Of a stretch of 64,000 nt of DNA, positions 33,560-46,139 are shown piece by piece. The translations under genes were made by a program, and so were the position numbers. Source of the DNA: Ailurus styani (taxonomy: Eukaryota; Chordata; Mammalia; Carnivora; Ailuridae); contig LNAC01000688.1 of NCBI GenBank assembly GCA_002007465.1, forward strand, positions 929 through 64,928, read 5' to 3'. Within the stretch, counting starts at the first letter, position 1. Each line of letters begins with the position of its first letter. Below the pieces are notes generated by a model. That model was not told where the DNA came from and searched no databases. It was given only the letters and a program-made list of their open reading frames with translations.

Positions 33560-34510
33560 CCACCCCTTACTTCCTGACAATCCTTGTTCTCCAGGAGTCT
33601 TGAACGCCAAGCCTCTTTAATTATTTTACTCCCCTATTAGTTCTCATTCTCAGTCACTTTTGCTATCCACATTCTCTCCCTATGTGTTCTCCTACAGTCC
33701 CATGGCTTTAAGAGCTATCAGTATTATAATGACTTCATGATGCACATCTCCAGCTCCATCCTTAGACTCCAGAGAGGAGAACAACTTCTTACATGGCATC
33801 TACCCATTTGCCTAGTAAGGATCCGATCTTCGACATGGGGAAAACAAAACTCCTGGTTCCCCACTTTAATAAATTGTCGATTGCCTTTTCACTTTGGTTA
33901 CTGGAACCGTTATCTACTCAATTGTTCAGGCCCAAACCTAGGCATCCCCCATGCCCTGTTCTCTTCCTGTCATTCCCACTTCTAGTCCATTAAGCCCAGC
34001 ACCAGTTTCTCTAATTATTTCCTGAAGTCAGACCATTCCTCATCACCCACTACTGCCTCCTCAGCTCCTACAGCTCTTCCTTATATCATGTCACTATGTC
34101 TCCTGCCCCCCGCCCTTTCCCCTAACACATGCTAGGTGCATGTGAGGTCTATAGTAATCAGAAATTTAGTCTGAAAACCGGTTGTTCTTAACTCTTCCTG
34201 GAATACTTCCTCAGTGATCTTTATGTGTCTGGCTCTTTTACCACAGCATTTCATTCTTAATTTTTCAAAGACCTTCCTTGATCACTCTATTGAAGTAACA
34301 TCCCCTCTATCCCAATGGCACTTTTAACGATCTGACATTTTTATTTATTTAATTGTTTACTTGTTGATCACCTACCATTTTTCACCATATTGTAAACTTG
34401 ATGATGGCATGGAATATTTTATTTTACTGCTACCTTCTCTACTCCCTGTAATTAAATCAGAATCTAACAAATTGTAGGTGGAAAATAGCTATTAAACAAA
34501 CAAATGAGAA
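33560..34510 (+). mobile_element. L2 LINE relic, nearly 1 kb
   Basis: Sense L2 series: 'AACAAAACTCCTGGTTCCCC', 'CAATTGTTCAGGCCCAAACCTAGGCATC', 'TCTCTAATTATTTCCTG', 'TGTAAACTTGATGATGGCATGGAA', ending 'AGGTGGAAAATAGCTATTAAAC'. Frames at 33737-33993 come from it. Confidence 0.65.
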
Positions 34511-35219
34511 TTTGTGTTGCTATTTTAAAAAACCTTCACCCTATATGGGAATGGGGGCTGAACTGGCCAGTCTTGAAGCCAAGAATCGAAACAACTAGCT
34601 TTTCTCTTTCCCAAGTAAGTCTTAGCTATGTTGCCATATTAAGCAACTTTAAGATTGTAGTAACTTCTCATGGCACTGTAATGATGTAATTTGTTTACAT
34701 TATTGGGTAAACCTTTAATTTTTCTAAAAAATAATAACATTGTGTGTATTAACAAATCGTACTTTCTTGGTGGTAATGCATAGGTTTGAAATTTTAAATA
34801 AATGAGCCAGAATTTAAGAAAACAGTATTTGGCTCAGCAAAAATCCTCATTGTTGACTATAATTTCACAAAGTGTGAAGTTGTAAGTTGGCCAAAATACC
34901 AATGTATTTTGGAAATGGTGTACTGTGGTGATTAGCATGCCAATCAAATCAGCAGGGAAGAAAGATGCAGCTTGATTGGCTTATTATCATAAAAATTATT
35001 TAATATGCATGGAGGTGCTATGTCCATTAGAGACTGTGTGTTTCTACACATGAAAATAAGAATAAACAAAGTCACCATCACTAACAAGTTTATGAACAAC
35101 AATAGGTTAAAAAGAAAATAAAAACAGAAATACATTCTCTTGAAGTGTTGTTCTTTTCCACCTCTCTGAAAGTTAAACATATCATTTGATCATTATTATT
35201 TTCTGGGAAAGAAGGAAAC
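34511..35219. other. Unique DNA
   Basis: No repeat, RNA or exon recognised. Confidence 0.4.
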
Positions 35220-35545
35220 ATAGATTTCTGAGTACCTCTTATGTGCCAAATTTTAGAAAAATGACCATTTGAGGTATTATTTTATTTATCAGATAGTCAG
35301 CAAGTGTGGTAGCTAGTAACTCGACTCAGTCTTGCTTGCAAATAGCTGCATCAGTGGTAGCAAACTGCAATTACAACCATGTATTATTATGAACCTGACA
35401 CTATGCTAAGGATTACACAACTGATTTAATTTAATCCTTATTATGACCACAGGAAATATGTTATACCTACTCTCCTGAGAAAATAAAGGTTTTACAGTCT
35501 TAAGTAACTTGCTCAAGGTCACAGAGATCCCAGATCCATGTGAAA
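35220..35545 (-). mobile_element. MIR relics (one or two pieces)
   Basis: 35220-35310 has 'GAGTACCTCTTATGTGCCAAATTTTAG'. 35370-35545 has 'GAACCTGACACTATGCTAAGG' and the strong 'TAAGTAACTTGCTCAAGGTCACAGAG' box. Both are in reversed MIR order. Confidence 0.7.
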
Positions 35546-35773
35546 CAAAGGACTATAGTATATTGCCTCAAAGACTTGCTGCTCCTTCTATAAACATACC
35601 ATGACAGTGACTAAGAGCTCTTTGTTCAATTTTGGTCACCTCCATTTGGGTCTAGTTTTCAGTGCTTCCTGCATTCAGGTCTCCAGTAAATAGAATGGAT
35701 TTATGAAATCAAATGAAATGGGTCAGATCAGGAATATGGATCTTAGTTGGTGCAATAAAAAGAGAATAGAAGG

Positions 35774-36007
35774 GAGTGCCTGGGTGGCGCAGCCAGTTGA
35801 GCATCTGACTCTTGGTTTCAGTTCAGGTAGCAATATTAGGGTCATGGGATCAAGTACCACATCAAGCCCTACACCAGGTCCCTCATCAGGCTACATGCTT
35901 AGTGCAGTCTGCTTGAGACTCTCTCGGCCCCTTCCCACTGTGCTTCTCTCTCTAAAATAAATATATATATTAAAATAAATATATATATATATGTATATTT
36001 TTTAAGA
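35774..36007 (+). mobile_element. Can-SINE with AT-microsatellite tail and 13-bp TSD
   Basis: 'GAGTGCCTGGGTGGCGCAGCCAGTTGAGC' head of an older subfamily. The tail has become an AT repeat (about 35955-36000). Identical AGAGAATAGAAGG at 35761-35773 and 36008-36020. Confidence 0.93.
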
Positions 36008-36020
36008 AGAGAATAGAAGG

Positions 36021-36526
36021 ATGAAGCTGCTGAGAATGTGCTACAACACAAAAAGAATTTGCCAAAGCTCTACAATGAGTATTGAGCTACTTAAAACTCT
36101 AAAATTCACTGTTTTCTATAATTTATAAAAATAACATTTTGAGAAATGTCTATTGGATAGACCCATTTCAATCCTTAACATATAGTATGGGACAGACAAT
36201 ATTTTCTTTCTCTTCAAACTTGTACTCACAGACCAAAACTAAGTCATAGTGTAATGAGTGTAATGGAAAAAAATTAGCTTCAAATGAATACTTTCAAATT
36301 AATGTTAAAAATATTAGGATGATGTTTAGCTTTCCATTTCAGATGAGATATTAGGAAAAAGGAAATAGCAACTCTAATGAGGGCCTAGGGAAAAGGACAT
36401 GGCAAGTTTTAAAAATATCTGAGCATGGAGCTCCCAAACCTTGACATTGAATATGATTTATCAATTATAGAAACTAAAAAGTATTTGTCTCAAGATTATT
36501 CATTCAGTACAATTAAATCCACTTCA
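36021..36526. other. Unique DNA
   Basis: Nothing recognised. Confidence 0.4.
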
Positions 36527-36538
36527 AAATCCTAAGCA

Positions 36539-36754
36539 GGGTCGCCTGGGTGGCTCAGTGGGTTAAAGCCTCTGCCTTTGTTTCAGGTCATGATCTCAGG
36601 GGTCCTGGGATCAAGCCCCACATCAAGCCCCGCATCAGGCTCTCTGCTCACCAGGGAGCCTGCTTCCTCCTCTCTCTCTCTGTCTGCCTCTCTGCCTACT
36701 TGTAATCTCTCTCTGTCTGTCAAATAAATAAATAAAATCTTAAAAAAAAAAAAG
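36539..36754 (+). mobile_element. Can-SINE with 12-bp TSD
   Basis: 'GGGTCGCCTGGGTGGCTCAGTGGG' head. The middle contains a small tandem duplication ('AAGCCCCACATC' / 'AAGCCCCGCATC'). Identical AAATCCTAAGCA at 36527-36538 and 36755-36766. Confidence 0.96.
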
Positions 36755-37044
36755 AAATCCTAAGCAATTCTATCCATCCTTTTTAAACTTATGCCCAGCC
36801 TTATTTTTCTTAAACTGATGGATACAAAATTAGTTAAAGACAAGTCTTATCTCACTAAACATTTGAAATTAGGTGACAGAGGCAATGTACATAAATGAAA
36901 GTGTTAAGTATACCAGAAGACTTCGAGGTAGGTGATTGAGAACTCAATCTCAGCTGGTAGTTTGTGTTATAAAACAGTGTTCCTAATACAAATAATTCAC
37001 TATTTAATCAACACATACATATTTCATCTTTTCTCTGGCTTGTT

Positions 37045-37086
37045 GACTCTTCTGTAATCTTTTTTTTTTTGACTTTTCTATAATCT
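37045..37086. repeat. 16-bp direct repeat flanking (T)10: candidate tail-only retroposition
   Basis: GACTCTTCTGTAATCT (37045-37060) and GACTTTTCTATAATCT (37071-37086) agree at 14 of 16 positions and enclose exactly ten T. This is the arrangement of a minus-strand retroposon reduced to its tail. Confidence 0.6.
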
Positions 37087-37374
37087 GTCTACCAGAACAT
37101 ATAGTTAATATGCTTTATCAAAATAATTACTCTTCAAATTAAAATTGTTATGTTCTTAAAACTTATAAAGTTTAAATGTAGCCTCAGAATGCCTTCAGTA
37201 TGTAAATGTCTTCCTCAGAACTAGTCTGACTTTTGTTTCCATTGTGGTGAGAGCTGAATTTTTAGCTAAAATGATTTTCATAAAAGGTTGAGAATTGTTG
37301 ACGTAGTATTTTTATCTGCTAAACAAACAAACACACCTTCAAAGTAAGTAATAGATCACTGTCAAATATCACTA

Positions 37375-37475
37375 TTAAGAACTGAGGCTCAGCTCTGTTG
37401 AATAACTTGGTGGAGGTCATTGATATACTAATGGTAGAGGAAGTATTTGAACCCACATCTGACCAATACTGTGTA
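37375..37475 (-). mobile_element. MIR SINE relic
   Basis: 'GAACTGAGGCTCAGCTCTGTTGAATAAC' and 'GAAGTATTTGAACCCACATCTG' in reversed MIR order. Confidence 0.6.
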
Positions 37476-39029
37476 CATTCCAGTATGCACACTTCATAGC
37501 ACCATTTCCCCACCAACAGAAGGGTAGGATATGGATAGGCTGGGAAAAGAGGAAGAACCATTCATGAAATGGTATATAAACAATACTTCTGAGGTAGAAA
37601 TGGCTATGACAGATAGGAGAGACAGGAAGACATTTGAGTACAGTAGCAAGTCATGGCAAGGAAGTGAAGATATAAATTGGATTAATCTCATCGGTGGAAG
37701 GCCCTGACATTTTGGATATATGGAAGAGGATTGGATTTGTTCTGATAAGGAAAAACAAAAACATAAAAGGTTTTACTCTTTTACCTTCATGCTGACAAGA
37801 TAAAGATCTGAACTGCAAAAATGCATTGGGAGAATGCCCACATAACAGTTTGGATGAGAAAGAGACAAGTGTTGGAGAGTTCGGTCTTTTGACTAAATGA
37901 GGCTTATTTAAGGACAAGAGTAAAGGAAAAAGTGAAACTTGAAGGATCCATGGGACCTGAAGACTGATTGGCTATTAGGAGAAAAGGTTAAGTAAGTCCT
38001 TTTTGAGAGTAGGAGCTTGGCATTCTGAAAGAACAATGTGGTCACTAATGAAAAAGTGTCTCCTCTAAAAAGATTCAGTCCACACACACGTACCAAAAAA
38101 AAAAAAAAAAGGTTATTTAATTTTTCCATGACCAGATGCAGAAAAACAGTGAGTCAGCATTAACCCGTCATTCTTGGGAAAGTATCCGACCTTTCATATA
38201 TATTGGGACATTATCTCTTAATTCCTGAAATTGCTTTTGATCGTAAGTGCCATATTCTGAACCACCAATTTAGTTTTGCAAAATAACTTGACTTTTGGAA
38301 AAAAGGCAATATACAAGATATCAGTATCATTATTACTACAATTTTAAATACATTTCTTATAAATAATTGATGGCTGTTATTTATTCATCATTGAATTAGA
38401 AATTCATATTGAAGCTAAGTGAGCATCTGAAAAGAGAATTTCTATTCTTATGCTGGCTGAAGATACTTGGAAAATCATAAGAGCTTATGACTGACTGATT
38501 GTCTTAATATTCATAAAATGGCCAAACTGTGTTTTATATCCTCTAGAAGATTACATTAAAAATGTAACAGCAACATTAACAAAGCAACTAACATAAAACA
38601 TTCACTTTCTTGTGGGTGAAATCAGTTGTCAAAGAAACAGCAAGTCATAGTTAGACTTAAAAAAAAAAAAGTTTTTTAATTTTTAAACTTTCAGGGCCCA
38701 AATACTTATTTCTCAATAATTACCTATCTCAAATTACTGCATGCATCCTAAAGACACAAAGCAAATGTACATTCTTCTTTATTTATTAGGAATTTGGTCC
38801 AAATCTGTATATAAACTCCAAAACTGTTTAATAAGATCAGACACTATAGAGAACAATTCTGTTCTCAATCTTGTATCCCTTTAACGCTAAGGTGTAGATG
38901 GTGGTGAGATCTGATATCCTTTCTTCTGAACCATTTGCTAATGCTGCCTCCAATGCCTCCCCATGACCTAAGCAACAAGAAGGTACCCAAGACCTTTTCA
39001 TGTGGCACTTGAATGTGGTAGCTAAAAGC
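37476..39029. other. Mostly unique DNA
   Basis: No firm repeat or gene. Short minus-strand frames (37319-38129) have no supporting features. 38150-38640 is unique and AT-rich with no repeat signature. Confidence 0.4.
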
Positions 39030-39220
39030 ATGAGCCATGGGATTAGGAAATACAGGAAAGAATCTTGGTCTCACCATTAATTTCTTGAATCACTTTGAGA
39101 ATGTCTCTTAAACCTCATTTTTCTCATTCACAAAATGGAGCCAATAATAGTACCAGACTGTTAGAGGATTTTGGGTTCGGCCAACAGTGTACTTATCGAA
39201 GCCCAGCACTTAGAAATATT
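39030..39220 (+). mobile_element. MIR SINE relic
   Basis: 'TTGAATCACTTTGAGAATGTCTCTTAAACCTC', 'CACAAAATGGAGCCAATAATAGTACC' and 'GCCCAGCACTTAGAA' give a good sense MIR. Confidence 0.75.
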
Positions 39221-39720
39221 AGTATTAGTATTATCTTAAAGATGTATTTTTGTTATTCTTATAGCTGCATATGAGTTTTCTGTCAACCAAGGTACAGGCC
39301 TAACTGATCTTATCCCATTCTTTCTCGTCTCCAGCAAGGGTTCTCTTTGCATTCCTGACCTGCTAATTCTAACAGAATGGAAAGAAAAAAATAAATAAAT
39401 ATCCCTTTCAAGAAAAAAAGAGAACTCTAGTCCATCTAAACCTGATTCCATACAGTGAGAATTCTTTTGAGGAGTGGCCACTGAGTATCCCAAAGCCCTT
39501 AATCTTATCAGAATTCTTCCTTTCGAAGGCAGAGGGTAAAATGGGACAGGTTTACACTTTGAATAAACACCTTATAGTTAGAGTGCATCCAACACTGGGT
39601 GGAGAAAGTTGTTAAATTCCATAGGGATTTCGTTTTGACATCAATTTTCCAGGGCAAAAACGGTGCCCAGAAACATGTCTGAATGAGTGAGTATAGTTAA
39701 AAAAGTATAAGGGGAGTATA
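39221..39720. other. Unique DNA
   Basis: Nothing recognised. Confidence 0.4.
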
Positions 39721-39721
39721 G

Positions 39722-39880
39722 AACAGAGGTTCCCAAACTTTAATGTGCACAAGAATCTCCAGGAGAGCTTAATGTAACAGTTTTTACTGCCCAATCCCAA
39801 GAGACCCTGATACATGGGCTAACACCCATAAATTTGCATTTGTGAACATGGCTGATGAACACCCTTTGAGAACACTAATT
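39722..39880 (+). mobile_element. MER5A (hAT-Charlie MITE)
   Basis: Begins 'AACAGAGGTTCCCAAACTTTAATGTGC', continues 'AAGAATCTCCAGGAGAGCTTAATG' and ends 'CCTTTGAGAACACT', the inverted-terminal pattern of MER5A. Non-autonomous DNA transposon relic. Confidence 0.82.
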
Positions 39881-40049
39881 GAAGGACAAAATGACCACCC
39901 AAATGCTCTAGCATGACCGATTCTCCACCCTTTCTGTTTCAATAGTCTACCAATGCTTATACGTAATATATCAGGCACTTGCTATTAAGAAAAGTAAATA
40001 AGAGGCACAGATATTCCTATTTTAGAGAAATATTTTAGGGTAATAACAA

Positions 40050-40245
40050 TCATAAAAGCTATAGCTCTTATTCATTTTGTGCCAGCCTCTTTTTATATGT
40101 GAGATCTTATACAACAGGTCTCTAAAAAAGGTATTAAGGAACATTTTTTGAAAGGCAAATAGTGAGATGCAGATAACTTCAATAATTTGTTCAAAGTTAC
40201 ATAGCAAATAAACAGTAGAGCCAAGATTCAGATCCATGCTTTTCT
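40050..40245 (-). mobile_element. MIR SINE relic
   Basis: 'TTTTGTGCCAGCCTC', 'AAAGTTACATAGCAAATAAACAGTAGAGC' and 'CAAGATTCAGATCC' in reversed MIR order. Confidence 0.6.
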
Positions 40246-40999
40246 GATGTTTAAACTTAACCTTTCCAAACTGAGTAGTTATAAGCTAGTCATAGTAAAT
40301 ATGAGGTTAGGACGGAGGAAATCAAATTAAACAGTCAGGGCTGTACACCGCAACTCACTAAAGCTTCCAGCTATCTGCCCCTCACAGACATTCTTGTTTA
40401 TCCCAAAACCCGATAAATAGATGTCATAACCTGCAGAAGGCACACAACTCACTTTTCTGATTGTGTGTGTAGGGGGGACACTGGACACTTTATAAAATAT
40501 AGTTCTTCCACATCTATTTGCTTCTGGATATATGGTGTGTATGTGCATGTGTATGTGTGTCTGTACAACTTTTCTAGGTAAGGTACTAAAAATTCATAAG
40601 ATATTTTATTCAGTTGTTTAGATCAAGCATTCATGTGTTGCCAGATATATGTGTATTTAACAGTGTGTAGAAAGACCCATGAACATTTCTGTTTTTCAAC
40701 TTTTCCTCTAGAACTTTTGAGAGAGTTAAGTCAACTCATTAAATCGTGCTTTTCCCCCCCCCATGCCTAAATTCCTTTAGATTCCTATTTAAATACAGGC
40801 GTCACGTCTATAACTATTTTTTCAGGATAGTGGCCAGCACATTTAAGTGACTTAACTTTTGACTGAGTGAACAAATAACCATCTTAGCCCTGCTAATGTT
40901 TACAGTAATGAAATGAGATAGGAGTAGAACATCCAGGTGGAGCAGTTACCTCTTTCATACTTTATGGAATGACTTCAGTAAATGAAGACTTTACTTTCA
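40246..40999. other. Unique DNA
   Basis: No gene or repeat recognised. Confidence 0.4.
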
Positions 41000-41630
41000 C
41001 CTACAGGTGGGGCATGCTAGTGCATGCTTTGATCCTAGGTCTAGTGGTGCAGGACATCCAAATGTAGGGGTACTGGGTCTGATGGGGCTTTATGCCTCCA
41101 AATCAGGCACTGGGGTCCACAGCATTGACGTCTGTTGAGCACTGTAAAATTTCTGTAGTAGCTACAAAGGCTGTTGGGGTCCTCAATGGCACCTCCAGGT
41201 CCAGGAGCTAAGGACCAGATCAGGCAACAGTGGTGGCTGGAGCCAGTGATGTGCAGAAGTTTAACTGCAGGGTCCAGTTACAGGTCCCTATGTGGTGCCA
41301 GAGGCCAGGTACAGATACATATATTAGGGAAGGATCCATACAGACTGCAGAACCAGGGGCAATTAGATGCTCACTGGCTGGTGTAGGGCCCTTCCTGTCA
41401 GTGTCAGCTTTAGGGATGATGCAGGGGTATGAAGCTGTCGTCCTTTACTTCTTATGTGGTTATTCCCTAGTTTTTTGTTCCACTGTGGCTAAAGTTTCTT
41501 GAGTGGAGGTCACAGGCCTCACAGATATATTTGCTGATGGATAGCTGTCTAGTTGTTGTTCTTTTGGAGGGATGATAGCTGGGTCCCTATGTTGTCATGT
41601 TACTGACATCACTGCACAAAATGAGTTTTG
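41000..41630 (-). mobile_element. L1 5' UTR / 5' end fragment
   Basis: On the minus strand it starts 'AGTGATGTCAGTAACATGAC', then 'AACAACAACTAGACAGC' and 'CCATCAGCAAATATATCTGTG', followed by GC-richer proline/glycine-like sequence. This is the usual start of an older mammalian L1. The plus-strand frames at 41174-41502 are antisense to it and not credible as genes. Confidence 0.6.
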
Positions 41631-41832
41631 AGTTAAGATAATGAAGGTCTGATACCCAACTCAGTTTTGGGTGTGTGTTTACCTTGGGCAACTATCTTAG
41701 CTTTTCAAACATCTTCCATTTCATTTTTTTAATTGAAAATATGGAAACATTACTCTCACATAGATTGTTGTGAAGGCTAATGAAATAATTACTACAGCAC
41801 CTGGGGAAGTTCACAAGCTTGATACCTGTCTG

Positions 41833-41842
41833 GTGATGATGG

Positions 41843-41884
<42 letters not shown>
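41833..41884. repeat. (GAT)n microsatellite
   Basis: About 17 GAT units with two GGT interruptions near the start. Confidence 0.96.
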
Positions 41885-41885
<1 letters not shown>

Positions 41886-41924
41886 TTATTGTTATTGTTA
41901 TTTTGAAATAGCCTCATACTCATC

Positions 41925-42495
41925 CTTATTCTCATCCTATAGATCTTGGGCTCTCTCTGTCCATTTGCGTTCCTGGACTAGACTCTCCTGGCTAACCTCC
42001 TACTTCTAATCTCATCTGTTGTCAGTTCCTGGTAGACTATTTTAAAACATAAATCTGATCATGATCGTTCTGTGCTTAAGGAAGGGAGCTACTCCCAACC
42101 CTGAGCACCACTACTCATAAAGCATGCTCAGCATAGCCACATAATAGCCCTTTTTCATTACCAGCCTAGAAAGAAAAAAAAAATCCATTTTTATACTGAG
42201 AGATGAAGATATCAAAATTTAGATAAATTAAGCACAGATTACCACGAGAATGGCAGAAGTGAGATAATAAAAATGTGGGACTTAACTAGTGATTACAGAA
42301 TAAAGTTCAAATTCTTTAGAAAAATGTAGACAGTATCTCTTAATCTGACCCTCACTTTATAGTTATCACCCCTTCTACCACTTAAGGCTCTGGGATAAGT
42401 CCAAGTGTGTCTGTGCTCTTGCAAAATGCTGTTTTTCCTGTAACCACATCCCTCCAACCCTTTTACCTGAATACTACCTATTTAATCTCTTAATA
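41925..42495 (+). mobile_element. L2 LINE relic with an insertion
   Basis: 41990-42120 carries 'TTTTAAAACATAAATCTGATCATGATC', and 42290-42490 carries 'AAAGTTCAAATTCTTTAG', 'GACCCTCAC', 'TGTCTGTGCTCTTGCAAAATGC'. The part between (about 42125-42285) may be an inserted MIR. Confidence 0.6.
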
Positions 42496-42504
42496 TCCAG
42501 CTTT

Positions 42505-42662
42505 GGGCACCAGGATGGCTTAGTCGGTTAAGTGTCTGCTTTTGGCTCAGGTCATGTTCCTGGGGTCCTGGAATTGAGTCCGGCAACTGGATTCCTGCTC
42601 AGTGGGGAGTCTGCTCCTCCCTCTCCCTCTGCACCTCCCCCACCTTGTGCGCCCCTTAAAAG
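42505..42662 (+). mobile_element. Can-SINE, 3'-shortened
   Basis: 'GGGCACCAGGATGGCTTAGTCGGTTAAGTG' head and pyrimidine-rich middle. It ends near 'GCGCCCCTTAAAAG' without the usual AAATAAATAAAATCTT end. Confidence 0.88.
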
Positions 42663-43211
42663 TTTCCCTGGAATCACACAGAATTCTTTTTTCTGAATAG
42701 ATATATCACATAGGTTGTGTATATAGAACCCACAATTATTCTAACTCACACTGCAGTTGTGAGTTTATGTCTCTGCCCCCCCATGAAACCTAGTGCTTTG
42801 TGAACCCAGAGATTAAAATAGTGGCCAAACTTGAGAATATCTCAATAAAGGTGTGATTAGGAATCAACATATGAATACATGAAAACTACAGAAAAATAAA
42901 GTAGGCCCAGAGTTCTACTGAAATTTACCCAGAGTTCTAACATAAAATGTGAAATCATGTCTCTGTATTCTTGGATTTTCTAATTGAGAGATGCAACTTA
43001 TAGAAAACTAATCTAAAAGATAAGATAAAGTAATTCAATGAAAACAGGCATTATTTTGTTACAGTTGTATATAATTTTAATTCATAGCTTCATTTCATAG
43101 ATGACTAATTATTATATTTTAAGTTTCTCCAAATATTATAAAGCAACTAATTGAAAAATGATTCTACAAATTTCTAGTTTAAGAAATCCTTTTATGAACT
43201 ATATTTATAAC
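42663..43211. other. Unique DNA
   Basis: Nothing recognised. Confidence 0.4.
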
Positions 43212-43225
43212 TAAACACTATAACA

Positions 43226-43415
43226 GGGGCACCTGGGTGGCTCAGTCAGTTAAGCATCTGCCTTCGGCTCAGGTCAAGATCTCCGGGTCCTGGGATCGAG
43301 CCCTGCATGAGGTTCTCTGCTCAGTGGTGAATCTGCTTCTCCCTCTCCCTCTGTGATCTCTCTCATTTTCACTCTCTTTCAAATAAATTTTAAAAATCTT
43401 TAGAAAAATAAAAAA
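43226..43415 (+). mobile_element. Can-SINE with 14-bp TSD
   Basis: 'GGGGCACCTGGGTGGCTCAGTCAG' head to A-rich tail. Identical TAAACACTATAACA at 43212-43225 and 43416-43429. Confidence 0.96.
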
Positions 43416-43639
43416 TAAACACTATAACAAAGTAAAGTAAACTGTAACTAAAGGAAATATTAGTATTAAGTATATTCATAAACATAGGTGAAAAATATAT
43501 GAAATGAGTAATAGTGATTATCAAGTAGCTTATGGAAGTGGGTTTAGGAGAAGGGAAAGCTCAGAACTTGGAAAGGCTGGGGAGAACTCTTATAGCAGCA
43601 TCTGAATCTGACATTCTTGGTCACTTCTTAAAACTTATA

Positions 43640-43762
43640 GGGGCACCTGGATGGCTCAGTTAAAAGAGCATGTGGCTCTTGATCTTGGAGTTCTGAATTC
43701 AAGCCCCACATTGGGTATAGAGATTATTTAAAAAATAAAATCTTAAAAACAAACAAACAAGC
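43640..43762 (+). mobile_element. Can-SINE, short subfamily lacking the CT middle
   Basis: 'GGGGCACCTGGATGGCTCAGT' then 'AAGAGCATGTGGCTCTTGATC', 'AAGCCCCACATTGGGTATAGAG' and 'AAAATAAAATCTTAAAA'. About 120 bp, with no pyrimidine-rich region. Confidence 0.9.
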
Positions 43763-45160
43763 AAAACTTCTAAGAACACTTCTTACTCCTCTTTTCTTAA
43801 TGTAAATTGTTTAAAAGGCCCTAGAATCTGCCACTCTGCCCTCACTGGACTTTACCTTCATCTAGTGTACATGGTGTACCTTCTAAGCATTTCATCCTCA
43901 TAGTTAAAAATCAATTTATCAAGTCTGCAAGGAATAACAAGTGAATTAAGTGTTCTTTTTTCTCAACGAAAGTAGGTCAATCTTCCTTGTCTAGAAGATA
44001 CTGAACTGAGTAGATCAAACACCAAGGGCAAGAACTAATCTCTACGGATGCAGGTTGAGTCAGAAGAATAGACTTAAATGGTGTTAAAGAAAATTGACTT
44101 TATTTTCCTCCAAAATCATTTCTGTTCTAAATGGAAATGCATACATGTTAATAAATGTACATATACATACATATTATTAAATACTTTTTCATCTGCTGAT
44201 TCATACCTAGTTTCTTAGTGGGGTCCATGTATCCTAAACATCAAAATTAAATCCATAATTTTCATTAATAAAGAAGTTGTGTTTTCAGATTAAGTTTAAT
44301 TTGACAGAATATCTTTATCTCAGTGGTTTTTGGCAATACTGGGTTCTTTTTGGAAATAATGAGAGCTCTCCACATGGTAGTTTCCTGGGGAAGTGATTTG
44401 GCTCTCAGTGATAAGAGAGAAAGTAAATGAGCTGACTCAATGGAACAGGAAGTAGTCAAAGACTCGACAGTGTATTAATTGGAAAGCTTTTTTCCCTTCA
44501 TGCTAGCTTATAATGATGATGTGGTAAATGATGGATTTATCATATTTTAATACCACGCTCTTTTATTTTACCCTTCACTATTTTTCTTTCTGTTCATGTT
44601 GACTTCATGCAGAATTCCCATACAATGTGTTTCTTTATAATATGATATTTTAGTTACTGGTACTTCCTGAGCTGATAGGACAAAATTGAATTAGGAACAG
44701 TGAAGCAGGATAAATTAAAGAGGAAAAATTAAATACTCTTGTCTGTGTCAAGCAAGAAGTGGTTTTCTAAAATAAAAAAAAAAGAACTAAAGAAATATAA
44801 AATATGGGAAGGAAAAAAGAGAAAGAAAAAAGAAAGCAGTACTTCGATGTAGGTTCAAATAAGTGAATTAGTATGCTTGTCACAGGGGCAGTTAAACACA
44901 GTGAAGCTTGAAATAGACCATGATCCCTACTGCTAAAATGCAGCCACACATTCCTGTCCCCCTTAATCACAGAAACCAATAATGTTCTCCCATGTTAGAC
45001 TTAATAGCACTCTTAGTACATTTAAATAATCAAAACTCATGTTGCAGTTATTTGAAGAGAGAGAAGCATAAAAAGCTGATGCAGATATTATTGATATTGT
45101 AGTTATTTGCCAAAAATTTATATGGAGTTTTCATATCACCTCTGCAACCAGTGTTGTTGT
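43763..45160. other. Unique DNA
   Basis: No gene or clear repeat. Short minus-strand frames at 44265-44459 and 44767-44979 are unsupported. Confidence 0.4.
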
Positions 45161-45161
45161 T

Positions 45162-45179
45162 TTTTTTGTTTTTTTGTTT

Positions 45180-45210
<31 letters not shown>

Positions 45211-45387
45211 TTTGACACAGAGAGAGAGAGAGAGATCACAAGTAGGCAGAGAGGCAGGCAGAAAGAAAGGAGGAAGCAGGTTCCCAGCCGAGCAGAGAGC
45301 CCGATACGGGGCTTGATCCCAGGACCCTGAGATCATGACCTGAGCCGAAGGCAGAGGCTTTAACCCACTGAGCCACCCAGGCACCCC
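45162..45387 (-). mobile_element. Can-SINE with expanded (TTTA)n
   Basis: Reversed SINE whose tail-side ATTT block has grown to about nine units (45177-45213). Ends 'GAGCCACCCAGGCACCCC'. Degraded TSD 'AACCAGTGTT' / 'AAACAAGTGTT'. Confidence 0.94.
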
Positions 45388-45879
45388 TGAAACAAGTGTT
45401 ATGAATGAAATTTGACATATATGAAGACAAGATTTCTCTATCAAAAAAAACATGGCATTATAAATAGTATATCAGCCAGTATTGCATGAACCAGGGAATT
45501 TGATGTTCTTGCTCTTAGTATAGTATCACTGCAGTGGTGGTGAGATTCTAGACCATAGGTACTATTTCACACAGTTGTGTCTTCACATTTAGACCACATC
45601 AGTAAATACAAGGCATCAAAATCTTCACTGTTGCTCATTAACCATCACAGACATCCTGAATTAGGCACATCACTCTTTTCTGTGAGTCAAATTTAACCAT
45701 TTAAGTTTTGATAACAGAGCAACCACTATCAGCTGATTGGATGTGGTCCTGAGATAAAAGGGATTTTCTACTTAGAGCCTGCAGTAATGACTCCTTGAAG
45801 ACTGTTGTCTTCAATCCATATGTTAAGCTTACCAGTAATGATAATGGTGATGATGATCATGACAATGATCCTGCTGCTG
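45388..45879. other. Unique DNA
   Basis: Nothing recognised. Confidence 0.4.
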
Positions 45880-46010
45880 ATGATAATGGCACAATTCATT
45901 GAACATCTATTTTAAAGCAGGTATTAAGATAAGCTGAAAGAATTACAAAAATAACATGGTTTTTTGCCCTTATGGAATTTATGAATCTTACTAAATAGAA
46001 ATAATATATA
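45880..46010 (-). mobile_element. L2 LINE 3' end relic
   Basis: 'TTCATTGAACATCTATTTTAAAGCAGG' and 'TTGCCCTTATGGAATTTATGAATC' follow the reversed L2 end. Confidence 0.5.
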
Positions 46011-46139
46011 TGCATTTTAATTATTTAAAATATTACAAGATGATATTTTTCAAGTTACCAAAGAGACAGAAAGTCATAATACCTACTGTAAGACACGTAA
46101 TCCTAGTTTAAATCATCTAACGGTACCTTGAATTAAATA

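Noticed and set aside
41174..41502. Two overlapping plus-strand frames with glycine and proline
   Set aside because: They are antisense to a probable L1 5' UTR.
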